This document shows, one piece after another, positions 32,627-47,700 of a stretch of DNA of 64,000 nucleotides. The position numbers were made by a program, and so were the translations under genes. Each line of letters starts with the position of its first letter. Position 1 is the stretch's first letter. This stretch comes from Amborella trichopoda. Its lineage: Eukaryota > Streptophyta > Magnoliopsida > Amborellales > Amborellaceae. The stretch is taken from assembly GCF_000471905.2 (NCBI RefSeq), contig NW_006499436.1, positions 6,526,633-6,590,632 of the forward strand, in the 5' to 3' direction. Below the pieces are notes generated by a model, which saw nothing but the letters and a program-made list of their open reading frames with translations, searched no databases and was not told the DNA's origin.

Positions 32627-35600
32627 CTGCTTATAAAAACATTGAAAAGTTTAGCCAAAAGAAATAATGCATAAAACAGATTTAAGAGGTTTGAAAGAAT
32701 TTAGCAGGGAGAGATTATCAAAGCCCACGTAATGATTTTCTTTCTTATGGGTAAGCTTAGGATTGTATTATACCATATAAATATTTGCACTATAGTTCCC
32801 TCTATGCTTTGAACATTGGTAGGAAGAGATGTCCCAACAGCCCATACTGAGCACTAGATTCCCTGGTAGCATTTCAACAATTGATAGGTCTACTCATGCA
32901 TTTCAAAGTTTCACAACTGTAACACAATTTTTTGTATAGGGCCATCACTCTGTGGTTCACCTATTTTTTGTACTAGAACCCACATCTAGTGGGTGGTCTC
33001 TAACCTCACCCCCTTTCTTCTCTTTGTAATTCTCTTTCTATCCAATACGACACCATTAGCAGTTAAAAAAAACACCTTTTTTTTTTGGAGAATTCACTTT
33101 CATTTTTTCTATTACATTTTGTTCACTATTATGCACCAGTTATTTGGTTCAAACATGAGAACTAGGTATTTCTAAGACTAATGGCCATTTTCTACCAATT
33201 GTGTGATGGGTGAGAAGAACAGACCCGATCACGATAAAATATAGGGATGGCAGTTGTGCATACTACCATTCAGTGATGAGTGAGAAGACTCAAACACGAT
33301 AAAAAGACTTGCCCTTGAATAAAGCCAACCTAGTTTTTTTGGAAATAGTTGGCTCTACGAAGAGAATGCAGATCCCTGAAATAATACATCAAATTATGCA
33401 AACAAGAGAACACAGGGTGGAAACCATTGGTGGTTTACTCGAGTACAATATATATGGGCAGGAGGATTTGAGAATCAAATTTTGGATTAGGTCATTGAAG
33501 ATAATCAGGCATATAGCTAGGAAAAGATATTTTTGACTTGCCTTAATATAAGTCATACAGTAGTCAAGACAAAACCCTAGCCATATGAGTAAATATCAGT
33601 AAGGCAGGAACCTCTTATTTATTATCATCACACGTCAAAAACAAACATAATGAAAACCATTTTCTAGGAAAGGTACTCTCCCGCTAAAGCATGGAATGAT
33701 ATCAAGATCAGGTTCACAGGTCACACATCTTAGGCATGATCTCTTCCACTACAAAGAGAACTCAAAACCCTTGTCCACAATAGCATGTTAATCTCCACCA
33801 GAGAACAAGGGCAAGGCATCACAACAGTGCAAACGAATAAGGTACAGATCAGGATGTCTCTCTCTAGGGATAAAGAAAGATTCTATAGTGAAAGCCCCAT
33901 AGTTGTTTAAGTCAATAGGGTGAGAAACTAGACATAATACCAGAGACACTGAAATTTTTGTTAGCTGAATATAAAACTACCAAATATGCCCTTACAAATT
34001 ATCATAAAAGGTGGTACGTTTTTCAAAAGTTTGCAGCAAATACCACCAGCAAATTGATTTCACCAGGATTCTCTTGCCCTAAAAGGTATTTCTGGCAAGA
34101 ATTTAGAATAAACTGATATTATGATGGTATTCGTGGCTCCTCATTGACCTCTTGGCAGAAAACCTTGGCAATAATATGATGACAAAAGTTAAAAATGGCA
34201 ATTTGGGTGTAATTACTGCTTACCAAATTCTGACCATTGAAATTTCGTAATTACTTGTTTAAGAAATATTGACTTGAATATTGTTGAATTTGCTTCACTT
34301 CGTATGCAGAGGCTAAACAGCTTCAGCTTTGTAGCCCAAGTGAATCTAGCAAAAATCCAATTCTTGTGGATTTCCAGCAATTTCTCTCCATTTTTTAAGT
34401 TTTCTTAAGGGTGTTTCCTTTTTCTCATTTCTCCAAGTCTCAAGCAATAGCTTTCATTACTTCAAGGTATTAAATTTTGAATTGAGAATTTTTAGAAGAT
34501 AAGTCTGAGCATTTTAAAAGCATTATAGAATACTTTCATTCTAGTAGGCATTGTGGTGATTTTGGGGATTTTATGAATCTACTTTTTCTGGTAAGCAGCT
34601 CATTTAGATAAATATCTGCTAAATCTTGATTTGGCATTTTATTTTAATCTTCATTTTCTTGGGAAGCAGGTAACTATCATTACAAAACCAAGTTTAGTTT
34701 CCACTGTAATTTTTAGTAAATTTAATTAATCATTTATTTTAGGGGTTCTATGTTAATCTTCCCTTTCGATAGGCAGGTTTATCCATATATGTTAATATTT
34801 ACATAACCAAATATAAATTTAATGAAACTTGGGTGATTGCCCTGTAAAGGCTTTGTTTTATATTTTTCTTAATTTTTTGAAACAATCCCAATTTCTTTCC
34901 TGCTTTTATTAAGTATATTGTTTTCTTTGAATTTTTCTTATTGCGTATTTTTATTTAAAAGAAAAAAAATAAGGAACAAAAGTATGAAATCTTCCATTTA
35001 CTTAGCCAAAGTGCGAAAGCGCTTCTCTTCCCCAAATAAACTAAAACACGCTCGGATGCGAAACTAACAACTTTGATATACTTTCCTAAATAAAAAGAGA
35101 TATATAAGTTACCTAAGATAAATACATTAATGGAAAGTTATCCTGGTTTACAATGAATAAGAAGGCAATCTTCCATTAATCCGTCCGATTTTGAAATGCA
35201 TTGACAACTTACCTAAAAAGAGATAAACATATCTTGATATTTAAATTTAAAATAAAAAAATGCAAGCGCTCGTAGTGAGGTCTGAGACAATATGATGATT
35301 TATAATTATAAATTTTCAAGTGAAATTACACGTGGATGGAAAATGGTACCACATATTTATCCTTAGCATATTCATATACTCAAATATTGTATGATTGAAG
35401 TCCATATTTTTCATGCTTTAATACAAAATTATTACATAAAAAATATAGTAGCTTAATATATTCAAGACTAATAAATTTGCAACAAATTACCACTAAAAAA
35501 GGGCAATGTTAATCCGACACCCCATGTGGGGCCTAGTGTGGCATGTCGGCACTTGGACATGTGTCAGTACATGGCGACACTGCTAGTAACATAAAAAATA

Positions 35601-35751
35601 CAATATTGTTCATGGGACATCTTGTATGGAAGCAATGAAACTGACCACTCCGCCTCATTATCTTGTGTGTATATGTGTGTTGTGTGTACGTGTGTGTGTG
35701 TGTGTGTAGATAATCTTATGTGTATACATATGTATATGTATATGTGTGTTG

Positions 35752-35782
<31 letters not shown>

Positions 35783-38700
35783 AAAACACTATTATGTTAT
35801 TCAAAATAGTACTTGTATGGATGCGTCTTACCATACTAGCTTTTTAAGCTAGGGTACTAAACACTTTAGAAACATACTAGACATGACACTCGTGTCGGTA
35901 CACATGTAACACTAAAAAAAGTCACACAAATAACGCCCCGGTAGAATTCCTAGCAACAATATCTTGATAATGATTAGGGTGTCAACAAGCCAAACCAGCT
36001 CCTGTGCCGGCTCAGCCAATAAAGAGACAATCTTGAGCATATCTTTCAGCACGACAAGCCAAATCTGCTAGCCAATGTCAACTATAAACCATCACTTGAC
36101 CTTCATAAGACGTTTCAAAATGTTTTGAAATGGGAAACAAATAGAATTTCAATAAATGGTTTAAGCATATTTAATGGAAAACGTACGGTATTTACCTCTC
36201 TGTGTATCTTGGAAATTATGGAGGCGGAATAAAATAATACTTGTATGGATATGTCTTGCCATACTAGCTTTTTATGCCAGGGTACTAGACACTTTAGAAA
36301 CATACTAGACATGACACTCATGTCGGTACACATGTAACACTGAAAAAAGGCACACAAATAACATGCCAGTAGAAATCCTAGCAACGGTATCTTGATAATG
36401 ATTAGGGGTGTCAACAAGCCAAACCAGCTCCTGTGCCGGCTCAGTGCAATGGTATCTTGATATGCTCAGACAATCTTGAGCATATCTTTCAGCACGACAA
36501 GCCAAATCTGCTAGCCAACATCAACTATAAAGCTTCACTTGACTTCCATAAGACGTTCAAAATTTTTTGAAATGGGAAACAAAATAGAATTTTAATAAAT
36601 GGTTTAAGCGTATTTAATGTATAAAGTATGTTATTTACCTCTCCGTGTATCTTGGAAATTATGGAGACGGTGGAAGCACCATCTTCTATATTCGAGACCC
36701 ATACTCTATACATTTTTATATAACATTTCTATTTCTATGATTTATTTCTAATTATTTTAATTATTTTGTACACATTTTTATATATGATTCACAAAGTTTA
36801 AATTTTATTTTAAATTTTTAATATTTTGAATTAATAAAAATAATTGCATGGACATTTCTACACATTTATTTGAAGGTGTTGTGTCAGACATCAAAGAAAC
36901 ATGCTTGGAACATGCACGTGTATTGATATCCAGGTAACATAGCCACTAGTTCGTCTTTAAACAAGCCAAGCTCGAGCTAAGCCAAGTAACGTTGACCTTG
37001 TTCAATATATTATTATAAGATTTCATTTTCTATAATAAAAAAAAAAAAAGATTTCATTTTTTGTAAGGGTTGGTATTGCGTCCACATGTTGTGGATGCTC
37101 AAAGGTGCACAAGCACCTTTCAATGGTTCGGATTGAACCATCCTCATCCAAGGCCTAAAAATAAATTTTGTTTTTAATTTTATTTAAAAATGATATTGAT
37201 TTGAAATTTGGGTTTTAGCCTCATTTTTATAAGTAGAATGACTTAAAAATAATAAAAAAATTTATTTTCAACAAAAAATAGATCAAAATAAATTTAGGGG
37301 TATTTTGGTCAAATTTTTATTAACATATTTTTAATTATTTTCTTTTAAATTCTATTTATAAAAATAACATACACACCAAAATTCAGATAAATGTTTATTT
37401 AAATAAAATAAAATATAAAATATGAGATCAATTATTAGTTCTTAGATATGGCCTTGTGAATTCTCAACCATTGGAACAGTGTGCACCCTTCCACATCCAC
37501 ATCATGTGGACGGGATAATTTTCCTTTTTATATATATTGACCTCACTTTAAAATTAATATATCTTTTTTTTTTTCCCCTTTGCTTGTTTATGTGATTGTG
37601 CTTGACTTGTTTATGGCTTGACATGCCAGTGAATGAGCTTTTCCCAGTAAATGGGTCAAGCCAAGCCAAGGTCAAGCTTCCCTCCCCTAAATAAAGTCAA
37701 GCTCAAGCTGGATGGTTCGTCAAGCCAAGCTCAAAGCTGGTCCTCCACCCCTGCAAGCCGAAATTGAACATATCCAAGCTCTGCACCTCTAATCAGCCTC
37801 TGCACCTCTAATCAGCAAGTTCTTTAATATCATCACTTCCATGTATGCAGATTTAGGTAAGGTACAATTTAAAAACCAAACTCTACACAATCCAATATAA
37901 TCCAAAATCAAGTGTGCAGTGTTAACAAAAAATGACATACTTTATCTGGCCAGCCAGAATTGGAAACATTGAAATCCTGATCCTGTTTCTGCTCTCAATC
38001 TATGCCAAAGAATGGAGTTCAGTTGACTTTGAACATCGTCATTGATCCATACACGAGACCTCTCAAGGGTTTTCATCATAACAATGCACAGAAAATGCAA
38101 ATTTAAAGGGGGAGGTTTAGATTTAGAGAGCTTAGGATTTTCCATAACAGAAAAAGAGGAGGTCTCAGAAAAAAAGCTCAATTGGAATCTGCTCATCTTT
38201 GCAACTTCAAAGATGTGTTTCTGAACCAAACATGTTAAAAAGAAGGAAAAAGAATCCTAACTGTTTTTCAAAGAAGATAGAGCTTTTGGCTGTTCACTGT
38301 TGGTTGGGAGCTAGAAGTTGGGACATCAATTGTGAAAGAAAGATTCTTCTCAATAAAGGTGAATCAATGGGTGGTTGATCTATGGAGAGATTCACATTGT
38401 AGTTTATGTAGTGAACATATTCTCACTAATGTCAGTTTCAAAAAAGACATATTCGCACTACTGTCTTGCTGTTGGTTAGTGTGGTTTCACTGCATATCTC
38501 CTGCCTCTCGTTCAGCTCCCTCTCCCTCTTTAGCTCATAGAACAGTGGCGATCATCGAGTGGGTTTTCTCCGGTTGTTGCCCTTTCCTGTTTTGCAGTTA
38601 TGGACTCACAAATTACATGAAGAGATCAGATGCGCTTGTAATGCTGCTATGGGACATAAACAAGATGCCTCTTAATTTCTATTTAGGAAAACCGTCAGCC

Positions 38701-41700
38701 TCTAATCCCTCTCTCTCGAATATTATTACATCGTTAGGATAAATGGAAGGAAATTAGTGTTGCTTCTAAGGACAGTGCCACCTGGTTCGTTTTTTTTTTT
38801 TTGGAGAAAGTTGATTATTTATATCGATAGAATATACTAGGTACAATGCATAAGCAGGAAACAGTTAGGCCATCCCCAAAACTGGGTGGCCTTTACAAAC
38901 CCCTAAGTGGGCCAAGAAATAAGCATTAAAAATGAAATCCTAAGCTAGACTATAGGCCCGTATGAGGGGTTGAGCAAGCTCCCTCCCTGGCTAGTGCATC
39001 TGCATTAGATTCTCTATAGGTATATAACAGGATATATTGAAAGAGGAACAAATGTGATGAATCTCTGCAAAGATACTGTCTAGTCTCCACGGCCACAGGA
39101 CAGAGCCAGAGGCGAAGCAATGGTGTTACTAGAGTCCCCCTTCAACCAGTACTTGAGAGTTCCAGTTGGGGTCGTATCCTCTGAGGCCCTCAAGCAAGGC
39201 CATGGCCTCGGCATAAGTTGAGTCCGCCATTCCAATAGGCACAGCATAAGAAAGGAGAGTTAGGCCATCCGAGTTCCTGTACAAGCCTCCTGCCCCGGAG
39301 GGGCCCAGGTTGCCTAGGGAGCAACCGTCAAAATTGAGCTCTGAGCTTGATCACCCTGGGTGATGGCAGTCTCCACAGGGAAGCCCGTGGTATCCTCGAA
39401 GTCCTAAGACTGAGAAGAGTCTGCCATTGCTGATGGGTATCCGTGAAGGAATAATGAGAGAAGCTTTTGTGATTAAGGGCCCAAAACGTGAAGGGACCTT
39501 CTCTTCTCGATAAGAGAAGAAATGGAGGCCCTCTCCCCTCTAAAGATCCTATTATTTCTTTCAATCCAAGTGACCCATAACGTGGCAGATATAGAAGCTC
39601 TCTAGAGGAGGTTCCCAGAATTCTTCCAAGGGGTGCAAAGGTAGGATGAGAAGAGACGAGGGGCAGACTGGAGAGTTACCCACAGCCAATGAAAGAGGAG
39701 GAGGAGGTCGTTTCAGAGCACCGAGGCCATTTCACAATGAATAAATAGATGATGATTGGTCACTTCCAGGGCGCAGCACATAATGCATCTGTTTGGCAGT
39801 GATACCCCCTTTCGTTGTCATTGGTCAAGGGTAAGGTTCCTTTCATGGAGTGTTATCCAGGTAAAGAATTGGATTTTGGGGGGTAGAAAGGAGCACCAGG
39901 CCTTGGCGGCAATGGAGGAAAGGGCCACAGGGGGGGAAGGAAGAGAGAAGAGGCTTAGGTAAAAGGAAGCAACAGTGATAAATATGATAAACTTTTATTA
40001 ACATGATAAATATGATTACGCAATGACAGGGTTCACAAACCAAATTAACCCAGGGTTTGCAACATCTACTCCTAGTGGCATTCCAAGGATACACACATGC
40101 TATGCCTTCTAACTTTCATGGCCCAACTGTTTAGTGATCAGCTTGGGTTACTTGTTACGTAGCTGGTATTTCTATTCTTTATACCTGTGGGATATTTGTA
40201 AAATTCACAAAACGGTATTTATGTAGATCTTATGTGCTTAAAGAACAGGCAACCCTTCTATCAGATTTGTATTTTAACACGTTGTTTAAAAGGTTCTGAT
40301 CTTCTTGAATCTCCCTTCCATATTAATAACAGATTATGTTGTTATGGAACTTCCCGAATATGCACTCCTCCTTCCAGAAACCACTATTTTTTTAAAGAGT
40401 GATGCTTGCAGGATGCAGGTACATGGAACCCCAATATCTTACCTTTCTAAATAAAAGAATAATGCTCATAAAATATTGGTGATCAAATCAACTGCATTTA
40501 ATTTGAAGGACTTCTAAAAGGAAGAAAGTTCCTCATGAGATATATCAGCATTTAGAACGAGCGGACCTCTTGTTTAGTAGAAAAAAGGAGCAGCAAAAGA
40601 GTGGTTCCCTAAAATACTGATATTTTAGCACAATAAACAAAGAAAGATATTTTTACAAAATCCTTTTTCGTTTCTTTTCTTTTTTTTTTTCTTTTTTTCC
40701 TTTTCCAGCAAAAGCTGTGGAAGGAGGGGCAAATTTGGGAAGCTTCACTCCGGCACAAGCTGGCCTTGCTACAGATGGGGTACATCAAAATAATCAGAAA
40801 ACATAATAAGGTAGGTGTTAAAATATGACTGTCAAAGCAGGATTTTTTTGTCTACAAGTGAGAGGTAACTCAAAACAGGAACATTGCCAATAAGAGAGAT
40901 GGGCAGTCCAAATGGGAACATTGCCATTATCACGTCATAGTTTAGATATCATATCAGAAATTTTACTTTAGATACATTTAAGTTTAAAATATCGGAATTA
41001 TCCTACATATTTTACTACTTCATTCATGGTATACTCAGCTTACACAACATTATATTTGTATGTAAGATTAGTGCTTGGTAATGATAATTGCAATGTATTG
41101 ATATACCACAATGAAAAAATATAAGTATCTAGGTTTATTTACCTAGATTGTTGATCTTGGTGTTATGACAATGCATCCAGCCCCACCTCAACGAAACATA
41201 TCAGATGGCATTCCCCGAGCAAGTAACATTGCCAAACCCCACACATAGAAAATTTGCCTCTTTAAAACTAGCAACCTATTTCCATGGGCTAAAACCCCAT
41301 TATTATGATCCATTGATTGTTGAAAGTCTAGCTTAAGTGGATCAACACTATCTTCAAATTTGAATCCAAGCACTCAACCACATACATAGAAAAATATCAA
41401 ATGTATAACAAATTCCACAGCAGACTTGGCATACTCTCAAGCCGAGTAAACTCAACTGATCTTCAGGAAAGGAAAAATAGAACTTTAAAATCACATGGTT
41501 TCTTTTTATTGGTGTTTTGGGGCATGAAACAAAATCATAACTCATCATGCTTATACAACTTCTCTTTATCTCTTTTAATTTTACAGCTAATTAGTAATAA
41601 TACAAAAAATATCTGTAATCAAACCAAATTTTCCCTTCTACAACCCAAGCACATTGTCTTCAGCCACCAAATAAGGGTATAAGAGTGGAATTAGTCACCT

Positions 41701-44700
41701 GTCATATAAGTGGGCTGCTTCTTCTTGTGATCCAACAGTTCCTAAGTGAATCTGTTTCTTGTCCACTTTTATTGCTGCCTGCCATTTCATATTCTTGAAA
41801 TATACACCCCTCATTATGCATTCTTCACGGTCTTCGAAGTGCTTTCTCCTCTGTCGTTTTCTACGCTTGATTTCTTGACCTGCTGAAACAGGCAATGGTT
41901 CTGTGTGTAGTGCCCGTGCAAGTATAACTAATCAACTACATATGCTTGAAAATTTTACACATTTAACAATTAGAAAGAGGGCAAAAAATTCATATAGTAA
42001 CAGTTACGGAGTGAAATAAACATTGAGTCACAGCAATGCACATACAAGTCCGACAATAAGCAAAGCCAAAAGAGTTTGCAAAGAATATACAAAGAAATAT
42101 GAGAATGGACATGACCTTTATGTTTTTTTTTTTAATAAGTAGACATGACCTTTATGTTTACATTCAGTGTCATTACTCTGACAATTTTCGACAACTGTTT
42201 GGCAACATTTGCAACAGATGTAAAGGTTACGACTTGGCACTCTAGTTAACCATTCTGATAAGTTCACTCTTTCACAATATCAGGAGCAGATTGAAGTTTC
42301 CTTAAAGTTGAGCACAACTTTGACTCCAACCCAATCAAAATATCCACTAGTATAAGCATGCTTAAAATAAAAGTAGATGGTCTACCTATCATGAGCCCTG
42401 GCAACAACTTCACACAACACTTTTAGTTAGTGTAAATTTCTGATTCACACATAACCTAATGTTGGCCACATGCATGCAAATACCAAAATATACATACTTG
42501 TGTAGACAGAAACACATAATATATGCGTACATAATGCATGCATAGATGTATGTCTCCATGCATAATTGCTGACAAACCTGAATCTTTTTTATTCATCTCC
42601 TCTTTGGACGAGCTGCATCCAGAAACATTTGAAGATCCAGGATCTGAGATATTTGTCTGCAAAAATGAATGTTTAGACAACATGTAAACTTTAATTTCTT
42701 CGTGAAAGCATTATAGTTTAACATGGAAAATAATGCAAATTGGGATGGTTGCATGCCTCTCAAAGTGAATCATTGCATGAGTCAGTCAATGAGTAAAATA
42801 TGTAATTAATCAAGCAAAATATGTAACTAATCAGACTCATATCGATACGAAAAATCGCCATTGACTAATACCACTCCTCTTTACAAAGCAGAACAGATTT
42901 TACCTTATAATTAATGAGTGTCACTGCACACAGATAATACACAATTCAAGAAGCTCTCACCTATTACATAGTACAATTGGAAACTCCATGTGTCTAAACA
43001 CAAATCCCCATCCCCCAAATACCACGCCCACCCCGCACCCCAACCCCAAAGACAGTAGGAACTTCCAATCAGAGTCCCTATACTTTAGTTTCCCACAAAT
43101 ATCATCTAATGTTGATACCAGATCCTTTTCTACTTCGACATCCAAGTTTGCATAAATTCATTCACATTTATCTTTCAAAGGATTTATCATTTTGATTCAG
43201 TTCACTTATCCACATCATCTGATTTTCACATCCCATGTTATGTGCATAAAACCATGTTTGTTCTTACCTAAAAATAGTTGAAAATGAGTCAGCTTGTAGA
43301 GAATCAAATAATTTGAAACTGAATTTACAAGTCCTGCATGTCTTGATTTATCATGCAGAAGTTAATGTCTCCACCAATCCAAAGGGTAATTCCAGCCATG
43401 TGTTGAGATTCATCTTGAATCCCAAGTAAAATTGTGATTGATTAAGTTTCCATATTCGTGAGGATGTGAATCCTAAATTTTGGGGAAATATCTGGAAGAT
43501 ATGAAACCTACTAAAGGTCTATATAAGGCCTTCATGGATGTGGTCTTTGGTGTCCTAGAGGGCCCCATATGGGAAAGGTGGACTTCCCTCTAGAAGGTGG
43601 AGACCTCTTGCACAGAGGAGGCGCCCTGAAGGCGTCCCTAGAGAGAGAGGTGAGCTTGTAGAGAGACATGGTGTAACCGTGCCTTAGGATAATAGAGAGG
43701 TTTGTTTCTTGTAGAGAAGTGGTTCCCATATAGATTTTGAGTATCCCCACTATAAAGAGAAAGTCGGTTTCTTGTTGCTCTCGCATATCTGTTTAGTGTA
43801 TTAAGTAATAGTTGACAAGTTAGAGAGAAGGATGATGGCAGGGTAATCTCTGTTTGGAGAGTGATTTCGCAGGTTACTTGACCGAGTTCTTTGAGGGTTA
43901 GAGAGATACTTTTTGAATCCTAAAGTATATGATGTAACTCTTTTGAATAGTAGATTTCAATTTGCCATGTCTGTGGATGTATCACCTTTGGGGATGAACC
44001 ATTTATATTATGTGTTCTTGTGGTGTGTGTGATTGTATTCTTTGTTTCTCATACTCATTTATTAGTTACACTCGCTTATTTCTCTTCTAGGAGATCAAGT
44101 ACATGATACTGAAGGGAGCCTGAACTTTGGGTTGTTGTTTCTGCATCTGATGCAAGACAAGATGCCTCTTGTTTTTGAATTTTTCTTATTAAATTTGAAG
44201 GATGTATTTTTAGATTTTTTATAGGGATATTATTTTAGGGTTTTTTTAAGGATTCTAGATTTTTCATAATTTTTAGGATTTTAGATGTTGAGAAAAGTGA
44301 TTAGAATACTTATTCAAAATTTTTTTTATTAGGGATAAAAGTGCCGTTACAGATTTTCTTTCACGTTGGGACTTTTTTTGTCATTTTAGTTATGGTATGG
44401 ACATTTAATGTCCTTGAACGTTAAATATTATTACTAAGAGGAGTGTGGGCCATAGACAGGTCATTTCACATGACTTTGTTTTCAAAAACGAAAGAGTGAA
44501 AGCTGCAAACTTTTGAACCCTAGCTTGGGGATGAGGAAGAAACCCTACGGTTTCTCCGCGTTATTGCTAGTGTTTGGCTTGATTGCTTGTTACTTTTTCC
44601 TACATCAATTTCGTATCACAAATCAAGTTTGTTCAACAAGAAGGCCAGGAAAATACAGCCAAGTCTAGATTTTGCTGATTTTGGGACAAGTTTTGCCAAA

Positions 44701-47700
44701 TGAGACTACATCTTGCAGATTTCAGCAATGTCTGTTGATTCTCTACCTATGGTTTTTTATTTCGACAAACCCATGACAACGAGAAGGGGCCATGGAAGGG
44801 GTTTTCACAGATCCACTTTGTTATCCTAGAGATGAAGAAATTGAGGAAGACAAAAGACAAGTCCAGCAGCTGACATAACATTTCACAAGTATCTATCATG
44901 GGCAAAATGGTGATCTTTCAGCCCAAGAAGATATCAACTACAACCTTTTCACCGTCCCTCTCCACATGCGGAGTCAAGTGGTGAGGATAGCGACAAAAGA
45001 TCTAGATGTGTAGAATGTAACTCTAGGGATATCGATTTGAAGGTGGATATACCAGATTTTGATGGTAAGCCTCAACCCAAGGAGTTTATAGATTGGTTAA
45101 ATACTATAGAAAGGGTTTTTGATTATAAGGAGGTTTCCAAAAATAAAAAGTAGAAAATTATTGCTATAAAATTGAAGAAAAGTGCCTCGGTATGGTGGGA
45201 ACAAATTAGGGCTAAAAGGGAGAGAATGGGAAAGCCCAAAATTAATACTTGGGAGAAGATGAAAAAGAAACTAAAGAAAGACTACCTACCTGAAAATCAT
45301 TTGCAGTCCCTTTATCACATAATATAAATAATCTTCATCAGGAAGAAAGGCGTGTAGAGGAGTATACCGATCAATTTTTATGAGTTGATCATAATAATGT
45401 AATCGATAGGGGGACATTTCTTAGCTAGCTATTTTGGTGGGCTGGGAACATCTCTACCACATGTGGTTTTGCAGCATTATTGGACATTAGATAAGGCTCG
45501 AAACCTAGCAGTGAAAATTGGAGCTCAGTGGAGGCATTCATCATGAAAGTGGGGCGCAGCCCAGGGTAATACAACTGGCCGTGGGAGTAAATTTAAGGGG
45601 AAAGGTGGGAATTTGGTGGCTGGACAACCCCCACAACCTGCTGGCCCATCCAACAGTAAGATATAGTGGATGCTCGGGCCAGTTCTAGTCGCCCACACAG
45701 TAGCATCCTTAAGTGCTATGAGTGTTCTTGAGTCAGCCATGTCTCCTCTTAGTGCCTGAATAGAAAATTTTTGAACCTCTCAGAGGAGTTACTTGAAAAG
45801 GACAGCAAGCTCTCTTTTGATGGAGACCCTGTTTATCATGAGGAACCTAAGGTAGAAGAGGAAGATCAATTAAACCTAAATAATTTCTCATCAAATTGCT
45901 TCAAAAATCAGCAGGTCATTGCTTTGGATTCTCCCCTTGTCTTTGATTAGTATTCAGATGAAGAAGGTAGTGATCCAATTTTTGATGAAGAATCGGGTGA
46001 AATTAAGGAAGATGACAATGGTCAAGATGAAGATGAAGAAGTTTTGGAAGAGGAAGTTGCTGATTTGGTTAGTGAATAGGGGGTTGGACATGATCATCTT
46101 GAAGGTGCTCCCTTGGTCTATTTTAGGGCTGAACCAAGGCAATTTCAGCAGGTTTATATGGCTAGACTGATGCAATTTTAGCTAGTTATTGTGATTGAAC
46201 CGAGTGAACATATCACGGTAATTCATCGACATACAATGACCCTTTCCTTAAAGGGCTCTCAAAAGTGCATATGGATATATCAAGTATCAACTGATGGCAT
46301 GGCAATGTGGAAAATGCTTGCATGTGTTTTCTCGTAGGGGATTTGGACGTCGATAGCATGGCAATGTGCACAACGCTTTATTACAGATTGTTCTATTGCA
46401 GCTACACTGCAGAAATGGTTAGCATTCAGGTTCAAGTTTGATGGTATTATCAACATTTGGCATTTTCTCTTCTTCACAACTATATAGATGATTTGGTAAG
46501 AGCGGAACCACCGTATGTTTCAAGGAAGGACACTCACTCTTGAGAAGTTGATTCGAAGGATCACCTACCATGTTCGTGATTTGGTAAGATGCTAAAGCAT
46601 GGACTTACCACATCTCAAAAAAAGGCAATTGCTAAGAATTTACGACTTACGTGGCGGCAACAAAGGATCATGTTACCCATAACAATGGCATGGGCTTTTC
46701 CACATTCACAACATTTTAAGCTAAATAGTGATGGGTCTTCTATTTAGAATCCAGGTCAAACTTGTTATGGGGGCATCTTGAGACGGGATGATAGACTTTT
46801 GTTGCTGCTTTCTTGATTCCTCTTGGAATTGCTTCCAATAAGCAAAATTTCGAGGTTTACAAGAGGGTGTTGATTTAGCCAGTCAAATAGAATGCTTCCC
46901 CCTGTAAATTGAGAATGATTCTTCCTTACTTGTCCAAGTCATACAGGGCAGGTGTAAAGCTCCATAGGCTCTTCATATCATAGCTGCTAATTGCAAGTCT
47001 AGACTTGAGAATCATTCATGGTCCATTTGCCATGTTTACCATGAGGCTAATATGGTGGTCAATGTTCTTGCCAAAAAGGTTACAGTTTTTGCGGAGGCCA
47101 ACATTTGGTGCTCTAGGCCTCTAGATTTTCTTAACCTTTCTTTACTTCATGATGTGGTGCAATTACCCTATTGTAGGGTTGTAAGATAGTACAATGTAAT
47201 TTTTTTCTATCTTTTATTAATGAAGTACAGGTAAAGGGCCTTCTCCCTCACTGATTTACCCAAAAAAATATATCAACTGATGGCAAAGACTATGTTTTCA
47301 ATGTGTGATAGTCGTGTTTTGATTAGTCCAATAACCCACAAGTTCCAAAATCGTGTTTTCAATATTCAGGTTGACGACAGTTGCTGGACTAACACAAATT
47401 CGATCTTACCTTATTTTAAAACTCGAGGACGAGTTTTTTCAACCAAGGGAGAATGATGCAAGACAACATGCCTATTGTTTTTTAATTTCCTCATTAAATT
47501 TTAAGGATGTATTTTTAGATTTTCTAGGGTTATTTTTTTGGGTAAAGTTTTTTATGGCTTCTAGGGTTTTTTTATGTTTTTTAAGATTTAGGAGATGTTT
47601 AAAAAAGTAGCTAAAATACGTATGGAATTGCTTGTTTTATTAGGGGAGAAACTGTCATTGCAATTTTTCTTTCAAGTTAGGACTTTTGGGGTCATTGTAA

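Larger units (their letters stand above)
32627..41698 (-). other. Intron 4 of the APD1-like gene (9.1 kb)
   Basis: Non-coding for the host gene. From 32.7 to 35.6 kb I see no structure. Next come a TG/TA microsatellite (35.66-35.78 kb), a 428-bp tandem duplication (35811-36676), a TIR element (37067-37524), an unrecognised 136-codon plus-strand frame (38332-38742) and an L1 LINE fragment (38790-39960). From 40 to 41.7 kb it is AT-rich with nothing recognised. Confidence 0.75.
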
